The notes: generated by a model from the sequence alone, not told the origin. A DNA stretch of 64,000 nt from Mesorhizobium loti CJ3sym (GCF_000472785.1 NZ_AXAL01000030.1:1-64000), one strand, 5' to 3'; counted from the stretch's first letter, positions 1 through 8,734 are shown. Translations and numbers: made by a program.

Positions 1-114
1 GCCTTCGCCGGCAGGACTGTCGCTTTCAGACCGACCGGACAGGACGGTGTCTTCGACGTCTACTTCCGCCACCAGAAAATCCAAACCATCGACCTCAACG
101 CAATCAGCCGATAG
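1..114 (+). mobile_element. C-terminal remnant of an IS481-like transposase (cut by window start)
   Basis: Reading frame 1 is open from the first base to a TAG at 112-114. It encodes a tail containing GRTVAFRPTGQDGV and ending QTIDLNAISR. This resembles the C-terminal beta-rich tail of IS481-type DDE transposases (GKTVAFRPT..DGV....IDL), as I recall that family. Only 37 codons lie in the window, so whether the element is intact upstream cannot be judged. No inverted-repeat end could be recognised downstream. Confidence 0.5.
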
Positions 115-123
115 CATGGCAAA

Positions 124-161
124 CTGTTCGCGATGTCTTCGCACACCTGTTCGCGATGTCT
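124..161. repeat. 15-bp direct repeat, two copies
   Basis: The 15-mer CTGTTCGCGATGTCT occurs at 124-138 and again at 147-161, a 23-bp period. It lies just downstream of the transposase remnant and next to a palindromic intergenic repeat. It may be a small insertion or replication scar. Two copies are too few for a CRISPR array. Confidence 0.6.
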
Positions 162-171
162 CCGGTCCAAA

Positions 172-214
172 CACCCCCTTGAGGGGGAGATGCCCGGCAG
201 GGCAGAGAGGGGTG
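172..214. repeat. Rhizobial intergenic repeat, family A (RIME-like)
   Basis: Short palindrome CCCCCTTGAGGGGGAGATG followed by CCCGGCAGGGCAGAGAGGGG. The same module recurs near 43020-43067 and, in variant form, at 42936-42966 and 46464-46621. The arrangement is like the Rhizobium-specific intergenic mosaic elements; the family name is my inference. It lies between the transposase remnant and the 3' end of the CDGSH gene. Confidence 0.7.
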
Positions 215-238
215 CCTCGCGCCAACTTCTCCGATTGC

Positions 239-865
239 CTACCCCACAAACCCGACCTTCTTGTGCGACCCATCGCAAAACGGCTTGTTGGCCGAGTGGC
301 CGCAGCGGCAGAGGAAGGTGCGTTGCGTGCGATCGACGGTGTGGCCGGTGCCGGTGACGATCTCGACATTGCCTTCGAGCTTGAGTGCGCCGTTGGTGGT
401 CGGCGTCACTTTCAGCGGGCCATTGCGCGCTTCAAGCGCCGGCGTGTCCTTCAATGGCGGCTCGCCGGTGGCGGTGAAGCCGGCCTTGATATGGCTGTTG
501 TCGCAGAACGGCTTGTTCTGCGAGGCGCCGCAACGGCAGAGCGTGGCGCGATGGAAGGTCTCGTCGCCCAGGACGATCTCGGCGTGCACGGCCAACGGGC
601 CGTTTTCACGGACGCGCACGGTGTTGACCGCCGGCGGCTGTTCCTGCGGCCCGCCATCCTTCCTGATGTAAGTGATGGCGCCCGAGGGGCAATTTTCGGC
701 CAGTGCGACGATCTTTTCGACGCCGGCCGCCTCGGGATGGATCCACTCTCCCGGTGCGTTGGGCACGAAGACATGCGGGTCGCCGAGCACGCAATTGCGT
801 GAGTGGATGCAGCGCTTGCCGGAAAACCCGACGTCGATCTTGTCGCTTTCGACCATGGCGGCCAT
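239..865 (-). CDS. CDGSH iron-sulfur protein with divergent ferredoxin-like N-terminus
   Basis: A 208-residue soluble protein. Residues 8-68 form a divergent ferredoxin-like domain (C19, C25, C59 in CPSGAI). Two CDGSH-type 2Fe-2S motifs follow: C110/C112/C121/H125 (CRCGASQNKPFCDNSH) and C186/C188/C197/H201 (CRCGHSANKPFCDGSH). Three-Cys-one-His coordination is the CDGSH hallmark, so it probably binds two such clusters plus one more. The substrate or partner is unknown; electron transfer or redox sensing is inferred. The start at 865 is preferred over an upstream in-frame one because AGGAG lies about 7 bases before it (AACAGGAGTACGGCG). It is monocistronic. Confidence 0.9.
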   Translation of the reverse strand: MAAMVESDKIDVGFSGKRCIHSRNCVLGDPHVFVPNAPGEWIHPEAAGVEKIVALAENCPSGAITYIRKDGGPQEQPPAVNTVRVRENGPLAVHAEIVLGDETFHRATLCRCGASQNKPFCDNSHIKAGFTATGEPPLKDTPALEARNGPLKVTPTTNGALKLEGNVEIVTGTGHTVDRTQRTFLCRCGHSANKPFCDGSHKKVGFVG

Positions 866-975
866 CGCCGTACTCCTGTTGCCTGGAGCACGTCGCGCCT
901 TCGCAGACCCGTCGTGCCTTGGGTGTTTGGGCAAGCTATGGCTCGAACAGGAAAACCGTCAAGCTGGCAAACCGG

Positions 976-1347
976 TCAGGGGACGAGATTGATCTCCTCG
1001 GTCTCGCCGCCGCTGCAGGTGTAGCAGCAATCCTCGCATTTTTCCTTATTGCCGGGGCCGACGCCCCAATAGGTGCCTTCGTCGCCATCGACCCAGGCGC
1101 CGTAGCAGATCGATTCGCCCTCGTTGCAGGAGATCGGCAACGACTTGGTCTCGCCATCGTCGAGGTAGAAGTCCTTGCCGTTGCCCGGCCAGACATAGTC
1201 GCGGTCCTGGCTGTAGAGCTCGAGGCGCATGGCGTTGGGATGGCTGTTCTTGATGGTAAAGCTGACGTCGCCGGCATGGGCGGCCGGCGCAAACAGGACG
1301 GCAAGCGAAAACGCGGCGGCAAGCCGGCGCGCGGATGTGAAAGACAT
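976..1347 (-). CDS. Secreted six-cysteine protein, paralogue 1
   Basis: 123 residues with a clear Sec signal peptide (RR n-region, hydrophobic core, cleavage after AHA at about residue 25). The mature part carries VWPGN, then SCNEGESICYGAW and a C-terminal cluster C..CC..C, ending INLVP. All six cysteines are conserved in the paralogue at 3477-3833, as are VWPGN, ICYGAW and the LVP end, so a disulfide-stabilised periplasmic or exported fold is likely. I do not recognise a named family. The start at 1347 follows GGGGG in TCGGGGGTTTCC and gives a normal signal peptide; a longer start does not. It lies upstream of a DUF1127 gene on the same strand. Confidence 0.75.
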   Translation of the reverse strand: MSFTSARRLAAAFSLAVLFAPAAHAGDVSFTIKNSHPNAMRLELYSQDRDYVWPGNGKDFYLDDGETKSLPISCNEGESICYGAWVDGDEGTYWGVGPGNKEKCEDCCYTCSGGETEEINLVP

Positions 1348-1476
1348 GGAAACCCCCGATGAAGAATCGGCCCCCACGGCCGATGAAGGGATCATGCCAT
1401 GACGCGGGCCGGCGCTAAAGGGATGATGGCGGCAAATCCCTGATTTAATCGGCCGCCGGATCTCAAGACTTTCACC

Positions 1477-1725
1477 CTATCGTTGCCAGAAGGGCAGCTT
1501 GGCGATTTCTTCTTCGACCTGCCGCATGGTCAGTCCGATATCGTCGATCAGATGCGGATTGGCTTCCGAGATTCGCTTGAGGTCCCAGCGAAAGCGTGCT
1601 CGCGCGCGTGAGGCGGCGATGGTGCTTCGCAGGGCCGCAAGGCTATAGCGCCTGGGCGACGCCTGCTCCCCGGGCGCGCATCGCAGCACGGCCTGGCGCG
1701 AGGCCAAAGCAAGACAATTGGTCAT
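1477..1725 (-). CDS. DUF1127 (YjiS-like) small protein
   Basis: 82 residues ending in the DUF1127 pattern (RWDLKRISEANPHLIDDIG, then a basic/aromatic tail LPFWQR). This alphaproteobacterial family of small Arg-rich proteins has been linked in some species to RNA turnover and to phosphate and stress physiology. The start at 1725 has an ideal GGAGG six bases upstream (ATGGAGGTTGTC); a longer in-frame start at 1854 lacks one. A second DUF1127 gene lies at 43838-44047. Confidence 0.8.
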   Translation of the reverse strand: MTNCLALASRQAVLRCAPGEQASPRRYSLAALRSTIAASRARARFRWDLKRISEANPHLIDDIGLTMRQVEEEIAKLPFWQR

Positions 1726-1910
1726 GACAACCTCCATGTGGTTTGGGGAGCCAGCTCTGCGAACTGGGGACCCCGGATTTGAAAGAGGCTGAATTCTGCA
1801 GAATGCGGACAGCGCCGTAATTAAGGCCTGCCAAATAGTTCTCAAAAGTTCCAAACGGGCTCTAACTCTTTGTTTTGGCGCAACTCCTTGGGAAAGCGCG
1901 GAGCGCTTTT

Positions 1911-1940
1911 CGGGAAAACCGCCTCACACTTTTCCCGGGT
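1911..1940. repeat. Palindromic intergenic repeat, family C
   Basis: CGGGAAAACCGCCTCACACTTTTCCCGGGT, broken as GGGAAAACCG - CCTCACAC - TTTTCCC. Related copies occur at 15049-15098, 10371-10418 and 24484-24549. It sits immediately upstream of the regulator at 1952, so it may form a hairpin in that leader. Confidence 0.6.
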
Positions 1941-1951
1941 TTGCTTTATAG

Positions 1952-3469
1952 ATGCGTCCCATGCAGGGATCGCGCTTTGCCTTTGGTCCGTTCGTGCTTG
2001 ATCCGGGTGCGGGAACGCTGCTTCGGAACGACGATCCCGTTGCCGTCGGCTATCGCGGCCTGAAGCTGCTCGCGGCGCTGGCCGCGCGCCCCGGTGAAAT
2101 CCTGGGGAAGGCCGAGCTGATGGATGCGGCGTGGCCGGGCACGGCCGTCGAGGAAGGCAACCTCACTGTCCAGATCGCGCAGCTGCGCAAACTGCTTGGT
2201 CCGCCTGCCGACGGCGGCGATTGGATATCGACGGTTCCGCGTGTCGGCTACCGCTTCACCGGGACGATCCAACAGCTCGATGGCGCGAAGCGAAAACCCT
2301 TGCCGCTGCCCGACAAGCCGTCGATCGCGGTGCTGCCTTTCGTCAACCTCAGCAACGATCCCGAACAGGCCTCATTTGCTGATGGGTTGACCGAAGACCT
2401 GATCACCGACCTGTCAAGAATCTCCGGCCTGTTCGTCATCGCCCGCAATTCGACCTTTGCCTACAGGGGCAAGGCAATGGACGTGCGCGAGATCGCAGGC
2501 GAGCTCGGCGTGCGCTATCTGCTGGAGGGCAGTGCGCGGCGCGCCGGGGGCCGTGTGCGCATCAACGCCCAGCTGGTCGACGCGGCGAGCGGGGAGCATC
2601 TGTGGGCCGAACGCTTCGATCGCAGCCTGGACGATATCTTTGCCGTTCAGGACGAGGTGACGGCCAAGATCGTGGAGGCGTTGCTCGGCAGGCTGCGCGC
2701 GCCGCCGCCGCGCAACCGGCCCAAAAACATCGAGGCCTACGATCTCTGCGTGCGGGCGCGCAAGCTGATCGACGATTCGCCGCAGATGGCGCAGGAAGCG
2801 CATCTGATGCTGACGCGCGCGGTTGCGCTCGATCCAGACTACGCCGAGCCCTACCGATGGCTTGCCATGAACCACTGGATGGGACGGGTGCATTGGGGCG
2901 GACCCACCGAAGCGGATCGCAGCGTTGCCCTGGAAATGGCGCGCAAAGCCGTGTCGATTGATCCCAACGATGCCGGCTGCCGCTGGATCCTGGCCTATCT
3001 GCTCACCTATGAGCGCAGCTTCACCGAGGCGGATGCGGAATTCGCCAAGGCGATCGAACTCGATCCGAACGAAGCCGATACCTGGGCATCACTCTCCGAC
3101 ATCACGGTCCTGGCCGGGCGGATCGAGGAGGGCCTTGAGCACATACGCAAGGCATTCCGGCTGAACCCGTTTCCGGCAAGCTGGTACTATCTGACGCTCG
3201 GCCAGGCGCAATATGCGGCGCGCCACTACGAGGCCGCCATCGAGACACTGCACCGGGACGAGACCTATCGCACCACCTCGCGCCGCTTCCTGGCGGCAAG
3301 CTTGGCCCAGCTCGGCCAGCTCGACGAGGCGCGCGCCGAGGTCGAGCTGTTCCTCGTCGGAAGCCCGCATTTCACGATCCACCACTGGGCCACGACCGAG
3401 CCATTCCGCGACGACGCGACGCTCGAGCATTTCGTCGATGGCTTCCGCAAGGCCGGCCTGCCCGAGTGA
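1952..3469 (+). CDS. Winged-helix / TolB-like / TPR transcriptional regulator (CadC-like, soluble)
   Basis: 505 residues. Residues ~8-105 are an OmpR/PhoB-type winged helix (FAFGPFVLDPGAGTLL ... VPRVGYRFTG). Residues ~120-250 are the TolB-like domain often found beside cyclase-type regulators (SIAVLPFVNLSNDPEQ, FADGLTEDLITDLSR, FAYRGKAMDVREI, LWAERFDRSLDDIFAVQDEV). The rest is TPR-like helical repeats (LDPDYAEPYRWLAMNHW, LDPNEADTWASLSDI). There is no membrane segment, unlike CadC. It probably binds DNA directly and senses a protein or ligand through the repeats. It lies between two paralogous secreted cysteine-rich genes, both on the opposite strand, which are plausible targets. RBS is weak; a second ATG lies at 1961. 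Confidence 0.85.
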   Translation: MRPMQGSRFAFGPFVLDPGAGTLLRNDDPVAVGYRGLKLLAALAARPGEILGKAELMDAAWPGTAVEEGNLTVQIAQLRKLLGPPADGGDWISTVPRVGYRFTGTIQQLDGAKRKPLPLPDKPSIAVLPFVNLSNDPEQASFADGLTEDLITDLSRISGLFVIARNSTFAYRGKAMDVREIAGELGVRYLLEGSARRAGGRVRINAQLVDAASGEHLWAERFDRSLDDIFAVQDEVTAKIVEALLGRLRAPPPRNRPKNIEAYDLCVRARKLIDDSPQMAQEAHLMLTRAVALDPDYAEPYRWLAMNHWMGRVHWGGPTEADRSVALEMARKAVSIDPNDAGCRWILAYLLTYERSFTEADAEFAKAIELDPNEADTWASLSDITVLAGRIEEGLEHIRKAFRLNPFPASWYYLTLGQAQYAARHYEAAIETLHRDETYRTTSRRFLAASLAQLGQLDEARAEVELFLVGSPHFTIHHWATTEPFRDDATLEHFVDGFRKAGLPE

Positions 3470-3476
3470 CGGCCAA

Positions 3477-3833
3477 TCAGGGCACCAGGTCGATCGTCTC
3501 GGTCGTGTGCTCCACGCAGATGAAGCAGCAGGTGTCGCAGGGCTGGTCGTTGTCGGGCCCGACACCGGCGGAGATGCTGTCATTGCCGTTGACCCAGGCA
3601 CCGTAGCAGATGCGCTCTCCCGAATTGCAGGACAGCGGCACCGATTTCTGCGAATTCGGATCGATCAGGAACACCTGGTCATTGCCTGGCCAGACCGTCT
3701 CGCGGTCGCGGCTGAACAATTCGACGGCGACTGCCTGCTTGCGCAGGTTCTTGACGAAGAACGCCATGTCGGCGGCCTCGGCCGAGCTGGTGCAGACCAA
3801 AGCCGCAAGCACGACCATGCGAAACAGCGTCAC
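3477..3833 (-). CDS. Secreted six-cysteine protein, paralogue 2
   Basis: 118 residues. GTG start at 3833 chosen because GGGAGGG precedes it (TCGGGAGGGTTCGCG) and it gives a compact signal peptide ending SAEA. The mature protein shares VWPGN, SCNSGERICYGAW and the terminal C..CC..C plus IDLVP with the protein at 976-1347; all six cysteines match. It converges tail to tail with the regulator at 1952-3469 (7-base gap), so the two paralogues bracket that regulator. Function unknown; a disulfide-bonded extracytoplasmic protein is inferred. Confidence 0.75.
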   Translation of the reverse strand: MTLFRMVVLAALVCTSSAEAADMAFFVKNLRKQAVAVELFSRDRETVWPGNDQVFLIDPNSQKSVPLSCNSGERICYGAWVNGNDSISAGVGPDNDQPCDTCCFICVEHTTETIDLVP

Positions 3834-3904
3834 CGCGAACCCTCCCGAATCATCCCGGCAGAATCGCACGCCTGCCGGGAACTAGGAAGGTGTGGCTCAC
3901 CAGT

Positions 3905-5386
3905 CTAGGAAGGTGCGAGGCCAGAGATCTCCCGCCCCAGCCGCACCGTTTCCCGCACCAGAAGGCCGAGATCGTCGCGCCTTGTGCGATGGTTGGCGAT
4001 CGCCACGCGCAGCCAGTGTTCGCCGTGAAGCGTGGTGTCGGAGAGGGCGGCAATGCCCTGTTCCTGCAGCCGCAGCATGATCTCGGTATTGAGCGCCTTG
4101 AGAGCCTCGCCCGTGACGCCGGGCTGGTAGCGGAAGCAGACGATGTTGATGGTTGGCGGTGTCGCCAGCTCCAGCAGCGGCGAGGCCTCGATCAATCCGG
4201 CGAGATAGACGGCCTGTGCAATGTTCTGGTCGATCAGGCGGCCGAACTTTTCGACGCCATGCTCTTTCAGTGCCATCCACACTTTCAGCGCGCGAAAACC
4301 GCGCGACGTTTGCAGGCCGTAATCGTGCAGCCATTCGCCCGAGGCAAGGCCGCGCGGCATCGATTCCAGATATTCCGGCGTCACCGCGAAGGTGCGGCGA
4401 TGCGCAATGGCATCCCTGACCAGGGCACAGCCGACCTCGAACGGCGCGTGCAGCCATTTGTGCGGATCGAGCGCGACCGAATCGGCCCATTCGATACCGG
4501 CAACGCGATGCGCGTTCTCAGGCGCGATCGCGATCAGCGCGCCGATGCAGCCATCGACATGGAACCACAGGTCTTCCTCATGCGCGAGCTTGGCCAGTGC
4601 GCGTAGATCGTCTATCGCGCCGGTGTTCACCGTGCCGGCATTGCCGATGATGCAGGCCGGCTTGAAGCCAGCCGCGCGATCCTCCGAAATCGCCGCGCGC
4701 AAGGCCGATATATCGATACGCAGGCCGGCATCCGTCGGAATCCGCCGTAGCGCCTGGTTGCCGAGGCCGAGCGCTTCCATGGCCTTGCGGTGGCAGGAGT
4801 GGACTTGGTCCGAGCCATAGAAGCGCAGCGGCTTTTCGATGGCGGCAACGCCGTGCTCGCGCACGTCGATGCCGGCCTTTGTGTTGCGCGCCACGGTCAG
4901 GCCGATGATGTTGGCCATCGAGCCGCCGCTGACCAGCGTGCCGGAGGCGGAAGCGGGAAAGCCCAGCATCTCCTTGCACCAGTTCACCACCTGGCCGTCC
5001 ATCAGCCCGGCGGCGTGGTTGCCGCCACCGAGATTGGAGCCCTGGATCGCCGCCAGGAAATCGCCGAGCGCGCCGGTGAAATTGCTCGACCCCATATACC
5101 AGGCCCAGAAGCGCGGATGGATGTTGCCCATTGGATAGGACATCACGGTGCGGGCTACCTCGCTGTAGACAGCGGCCAACGGCGCGGGGAAGCGCGGCAA
5201 GGGTGCGGCGAAGGACCCTCTCACATCCGCCGGCATCTCCCGCCAGACCGGACGGTCCCTGATATCGCTGAGATAACCGACGGCATCATCGATGACCTGG
5301 TGCGACAGCGCCTGCACAGCGGCCCAGTCGGCAGGGTCGAGCGTTTCCTCGACCACCATGCCGAGGCTTTCCGGTGCGATATCCAT
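3905..5386 (-). CDS. Group II pyridoxal-phosphate-dependent decarboxylase
   Basis: 493 residues, the usual size for the aromatic-L-amino-acid/glutamate decarboxylase superfamily. PLP-binding features are present: H196 in QVHSCH (ring stacking), D278 in FHVDGC and the Schiff-base lysine K310 in DPHKWLHAPFEVGC. The substrate cannot be read from sequence. RBS GGGAGG lies before the start (GACGGGAGGATGTC). It begins 12 bases after the stop of the CysK-like gene at 5399, so the two are an operon. The pairing suggests decarboxylation of an amino acid made or altered by the CysK-like enzyme (inference). Confidence 0.88.
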   Translation of the reverse strand: MDIAPESLGMVVEETLDPADWAAVQALSHQVIDDAVGYLSDIRDRPVWREMPADVRGSFAAPLPRFPAPLAAVYSEVARTVMSYPMGNIHPRFWAWYMGSSNFTGALGDFLAAIQGSNLGGGNHAAGLMDGQVVNWCKEMLGFPASASGTLVSGGSMANIIGLTVARNTKAGIDVREHGVAAIEKPLRFYGSDQVHSCHRKAMEALGLGNQALRRIPTDAGLRIDISALRAAISEDRAAGFKPACIIGNAGTVNTGAIDDLRALAKLAHEEDLWFHVDGCIGALIAIAPENAHRVAGIEWADSVALDPHKWLHAPFEVGCALVRDAIAHRRTFAVTPEYLESMPRGLASGEWLHDYGLQTSRGFRALKVWMALKEHGVEKFGRLIDQNIAQAVYLAGLIEASPLLELATPPTINIVCFRYQPGVTGEALKALNTEIMLRLQEQGIAALSDTTLHGEHWLRVAIANHRTRRDDLGLLVRETVRLGREISGLAPS

Positions 5387-5398
5387 GACATCCTCCCG

Positions 5399-6487
5399 TC
5401 AGGCAGCCGGGAACTGGCAGCCGGGCGTCGAGCGCGACAGCGCCATCTCGTCGGCATCCATCTCGGCCTCGATGCCGTCGAACAGCGGCGTCGTCATGTA
5501 ACGCTCGCCGGTGTCGGGCAGCATGCACAGGATCACCGATCCGGCCGGCGCCTTCTCAGCGACCTGCCGCGCCACGGCGAAGCTGGCGCCGCCGGAAATG
5601 CCGGTGAAGATGCCTTCCTTCTGCGCCAGCGCCTTGGCCCATTTGATGCCTTCGGGCCCGGCAATCGGCATCACCTCGTCATAGAGGCTGGCGTCGATCG
5701 CTTCCTGCAGCACATTGGGGATGAAGTCCGGTGTCCAGCCCTGGACCGGATGCGGCTCGAAGGCCGGATGGCTGGCTGCAGGGGCGCCATGCGCACCGCG
5801 CTGCTGTGCCTTGCCGCTGCCGATCAGCTGGGCATTGGCCGGTTCGCAGAGCACGATGCGGGTCTCCGGCCGTTCGCGGCGCAGCACACGCGCCACGCCG
5901 ACGACGGTGCCGCCGGTGCCATAGCCGGTGACGAAGCAGTCGAGCCGCGAGCCGGCGAAATCATTGATGATCTCGCGCGCCGTTGTCGCTTCGTGGATGG
6001 CCGCATTGGCCGCGGTCTCGAACTGGCGGGCGAGGAACCAGCCATTGGCCTCAGCCAGCTCAACCGCCTTCTTGTACATGCCAAAACCCTTTTCGGCGCG
6101 CGGCGTCAGCACCACCTTGGCGCCCAGCATGCGCATCAGCTTGCGGCGCTCGACCGAAAAGCTGTCGGCCATGGTGACGACCAGCGGATAGCCCTTCTGC
6201 GCACAGACCATGGCAAGCCCAATGCCGGTGTTGCCGCTGGTTGCCTCGACCACGGTCTGGCCGGGCGTCAGCGCGCCACTGCGCTCACCCTCCTCGATGA
6301 TGTTGAGCGCCAGCCGGTCCTTCACCGAGGCGGCCGGATTGAAGAACTCGGCCTTGACGTAGATCGTCGCATGGGTCGGCCCGAGATTGTTGATGCGGAT
6401 CACCGGCGTGTCGCCGACCGTGTCCAGGATGCTGTCGAACAGGCGGCCGCGCCCGGCGGTGGTTCTGATTTTCTGCTGATGCAACAT
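5399..6487 (-). CDS. Cysteine-synthase-like beta-replacement enzyme (fold type II PLP)
   Basis: 362 residues, longer than the typical ~320 of CysK. K57 in NPAASVKDRLA is the PLP lysine; T83-G88 TSGNTG binds the substrate carboxylate; GTGGT is the phosphate cup. Compared with the canonical CysK in this window (34826-35806) it carries an insertion rich in Ala/His/Pro between SGKAQQRG and GWTPDFIPN, and a C-terminal extension. It may use a nucleophile other than sulfide. RBS GAGGAG is 7 bases upstream. It is first in an operon with the decarboxylase and divergent from a BTAD-type regulator. Confidence 0.85.
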   Translation of the reverse strand: MLHQQKIRTTAGRGRLFDSILDTVGDTPVIRINNLGPTHATIYVKAEFFNPAASVKDRLALNIIEEGERSGALTPGQTVVEATSGNTGIGLAMVCAQKGYPLVVTMADSFSVERRKLMRMLGAKVVLTPRAEKGFGMYKKAVELAEANGWFLARQFETAANAAIHEATTAREIINDFAGSRLDCFVTGYGTGGTVVGVARVLRRERPETRIVLCEPANAQLIGSGKAQQRGAHGAPAASHPAFEPHPVQGWTPDFIPNVLQEAIDASLYDEVMPIAGPEGIKWAKALAQKEGIFTGISGGASFAVARQVAEKAPAGSVILCMLPDTGERYMTTPLFDGIEAEMDADEMALSRSTPGCQFPAA

Positions 6488-6610
6488 GGAAGAACTCCTC
6501 GTCTGTCGTCGTTGTCGTCACAAGCCGGTTACAAGCCGGCGGGTTGGGCGGCGAGGTTTCGAGACCTTGCCGCGCTAGGACTGACATGCCGGCACTGCGG
6601 CAATTGTGGT

Positions 6611-6637
6611 ATCCGGCGCGGAAATTCGCCGCCGGAT
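6611..6637. promoter_or_regulatory. Inverted repeat in the divergent promoter region (candidate operator)
   Basis: ATCCGGCG at 6611-6618 and CGCCGGAT at 6630-6637 are perfect 8-bp inverted arms around CGGAAATTCGC. It lies between the divergent CysK-like gene and the BTAD regulator gene and could be the regulator's binding site. No known motif was matched. Confidence 0.4.
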
Positions 6638-6694
6638 GCGCCGTGTCGTGTTTGGTGATAGAGCAAAGGCCAACAGGCCAGCGTGGGAGCAGGC

Positions 6695-8734
6695 GTGGAA
6701 ACGGACGTGGAATCCGCACCATCGAGGCCGGACGGCGACATGCCGCGCCTGTCCGTGCGCCTGCTCGGACCGCTGAAAATCCTGCGTGACGACGTGCCGA
6801 TTGCGTTGCCGGCATCGCGCAAGCTGCGTGCACTCCTGGCCTATCTGGCGCTGGCGCCGTACGCCGTGGGGCGCAGCCGCCTGTGCGAGCTCTTGTGGGA
6901 TGTGCCCAACGACCCCCGCGGCGAACTGCGCTGGTGCCTGAGCAAATTGCGCGGCGCCCTCGACACGCCGGACCGGCGCCGTGTCCGCACCCAAGGCGAT
7001 ACGGTCGCACTCGATCTCGACGGCTGCCTTGTCGATGCGCTGGAGATCAGCCGCGCCGCCGCGCAAGGGATCGGCACGCTTGACGTTGAGCGGCTGCGAA
7101 CGCTGGCAGGGTTTTTTGCCGGCGATCTGCTCGACGGGCTGGTGCTCGAGCGCAGCCCGCTTTTCGACAGCTGGCTGATTGCCCAGCGCCGCCGTTTTCA
7201 CGCGTGCCACGCCGCCGTGCTGGAACAGCTTGCCGTAAACCATCCGCCGGGCTCGCCCGAAATGTCCACGCATCTCGACAGATGGATCGAGCTGGCGCCA
7301 TTCGACATGCGCGCGCATCTGGCCTTGCTGTCCAATCTGGCAGCGCACGGTGCCATCGGCGCGGCCGAGACGCATCTGGCTTCCGCGGCACGCCTGTTTC
7401 AATCGGAAGCGCTGGATTTCGCCCCGCTCCGCGCGGCCTGGCAGGCAATCCGTGACCAACAATCCGGCACCTCGCTCAAGGCACAACCGGCCTGCCTGTC
7501 CGCATTGCCGCAATTGGTGACCACATCGGATGATGCCGGCGCGGTCGAGCCAAGCCAGGCGTCGCTGGCGGTGATGCCGTTTGTCGAGGAAGCCGGCGAA
7601 GGCACACGCGGCGGGCTCGCCGACGGCTTCACCCACGACATCATCACTCGTCTTGCCAAGCTCCGCGATTTCTTCGTCATCGCGCGCGGATCGGTGTTTG
7701 CGTTGGCGCGGATGAATATCGCACCGGAAGAGGCTGGCCGCAGGCTGAACGTCGACTATGTCGCCACCGGCACGGTGCGCAGCACGGCCGGCCGCCTGAT
7801 CGTCAGCGTCGAACTGATCGAGGTGCGCACGGCCAGGATCGTCTGGGCCGAGACCTTCGAGCGGAGGCCTGACGACATCTTTGCCGTGCTCGACGATATC
7901 GGCAACTCCATCGTCTCGTCGATCTCAGCGGAGATCGAAACGGTGGAGCGCAACCGCGCCATGCTGAAGGCCCCCAATTCGCTCAATGCCTGGGAGGCCT
8001 ACCATCGCGGCCTCTGGCATATGTACCGCTTCACCCAGGCAGAAAACGAACAGGCGCAGCATTTTTTCGCCACGGCCTTGCGGCTCGACCCGACCTTTGC
8101 CCGCGCCTATGCCGGCCTGTCCTTCACCCATTGGCAGAATGCCTTCCAGCGCTGGGGCGACCGCGACCGCGAAAGCGCGCTGGCCTATGAGAGCGCCGGC
8201 CACAGCCTGCTGGTCGACGACCACAATCCGGCCGCGCACTGGGCGATGGGCCGGGCGCTGTGGCTGCGCGGCGAGCAGGACGGCTCGCTGCTGGAGCTGG
8301 AACGGGCTGTCGATCTCAGCCCGAATTTCGCGCTTGGCCACTATGCGCTGTCCTTCGTCCACTCTCAGTCGGGCGACCCGCAGGCAGCGATAAGCTCCTC
8401 AGACCATTCGCGCCATTTGAGCCCCTTCGACCCGCTGCTGTTCGGCATGCTGGGGGCGCGCGCCATGTCGCATGTCCGGCTCGGCCAGTTCGACGAAGCG
8501 GCCGACTGGGCGCTGAAGGCGGCGGCACGGCCAAACGCCCACACCATCATCCTGGCGATCGCTGCGCACTGCCTGGCACTGGCCGGCCGGCTCGACGAGG
8601 CGCGCGGCTTTGCCGCCGCCATCCGCAAGACATTGCCTGATTATCGCGCCGACGATTTCATCGGCACCTTCCGCTTCGAACCCGATGCCGAGGCGCTGTT
8701 CCGGCAAGGCGCCAGGCGGATCGGGTTGGCCTGA
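6695..8734 (+). CDS. BTAD / TolB-like / TPR transcriptional regulator (SARP-like N-terminus)
   Basis: About 679 residues. The N-terminal ~100 residues form a winged helix followed by a bacterial transcriptional activator domain (LSVRLLGPLKILRDD ... LCELLWDVPNDPRGELRWCL), as in AfsR/DnrI-type activators. A TolB-like domain follows (SLAVMPFVEEAGE, LADGFTHDIITRLAKL, WAETFERRPDDIFAVLDDI), then TPR-like repeats. The layout parallels the regulator at 1952-3469 but with a different DNA-binding module. GTG at 6695 is preferred (GGGAG five bases upstream); GTG at 6683 is the alternative. It is divergent from the CysK-like/decarboxylase operon and probably regulates it. Confidence 0.82.
   Translation: METDVESAPSRPDGDMPRLSVRLLGPLKILRDDVPIALPASRKLRALLAYLALAPYAVGRSRLCELLWDVPNDPRGELRWCLSKLRGALDTPDRRRVRTQGDTVALDLDGCLVDALEISRAAAQGIGTLDVERLRTLAGFFAGDLLDGLVLERSPLFDSWLIAQRRRFHACHAAVLEQLAVNHPPGSPEMSTHLDRWIELAPFDMRAHLALLSNLAAHGAIGAAETHLASAARLFQSEALDFAPLRAAWQAIRDQQSGTSLKAQPACLSALPQLVTTSDDAGAVEPSQASLAVMPFVEEAGEGTRGGLADGFTHDIITRLAKLRDFFVIARGSVFALARMNIAPEEAGRRLNVDYVATGTVRSTAGRLIVSVELIEVRTARIVWAETFERRPDDIFAVLDDIGNSIVSSISAEIETVERNRAMLKAPNSLNAWEAYHRGLWHMYRFTQAENEQAQHFFATALRLDPTFARAYAGLSFTHWQNAFQRWGDRDRESALAYESAGHSLLVDDHNPAAHWAMGRALWLRGEQDGSLLELERAVDLSPNFALGHYALSFVHSQSGDPQAAISSSDHSRHLSPFDPLLFGMLGARAMSHVRLGQFDEAADWALKAAARPNAHTIILAIAAHCLALAGRLDEARGFAAAIRKTLPDYRADDFIGTFRFEPDAEALFRQGARRIGLA

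Noticed and set aside
4790..6658. 622-codon open frame on the plus strand
   Set aside because: Antisense shadow of the decarboxylase and CysK-like genes, caused by high GC.
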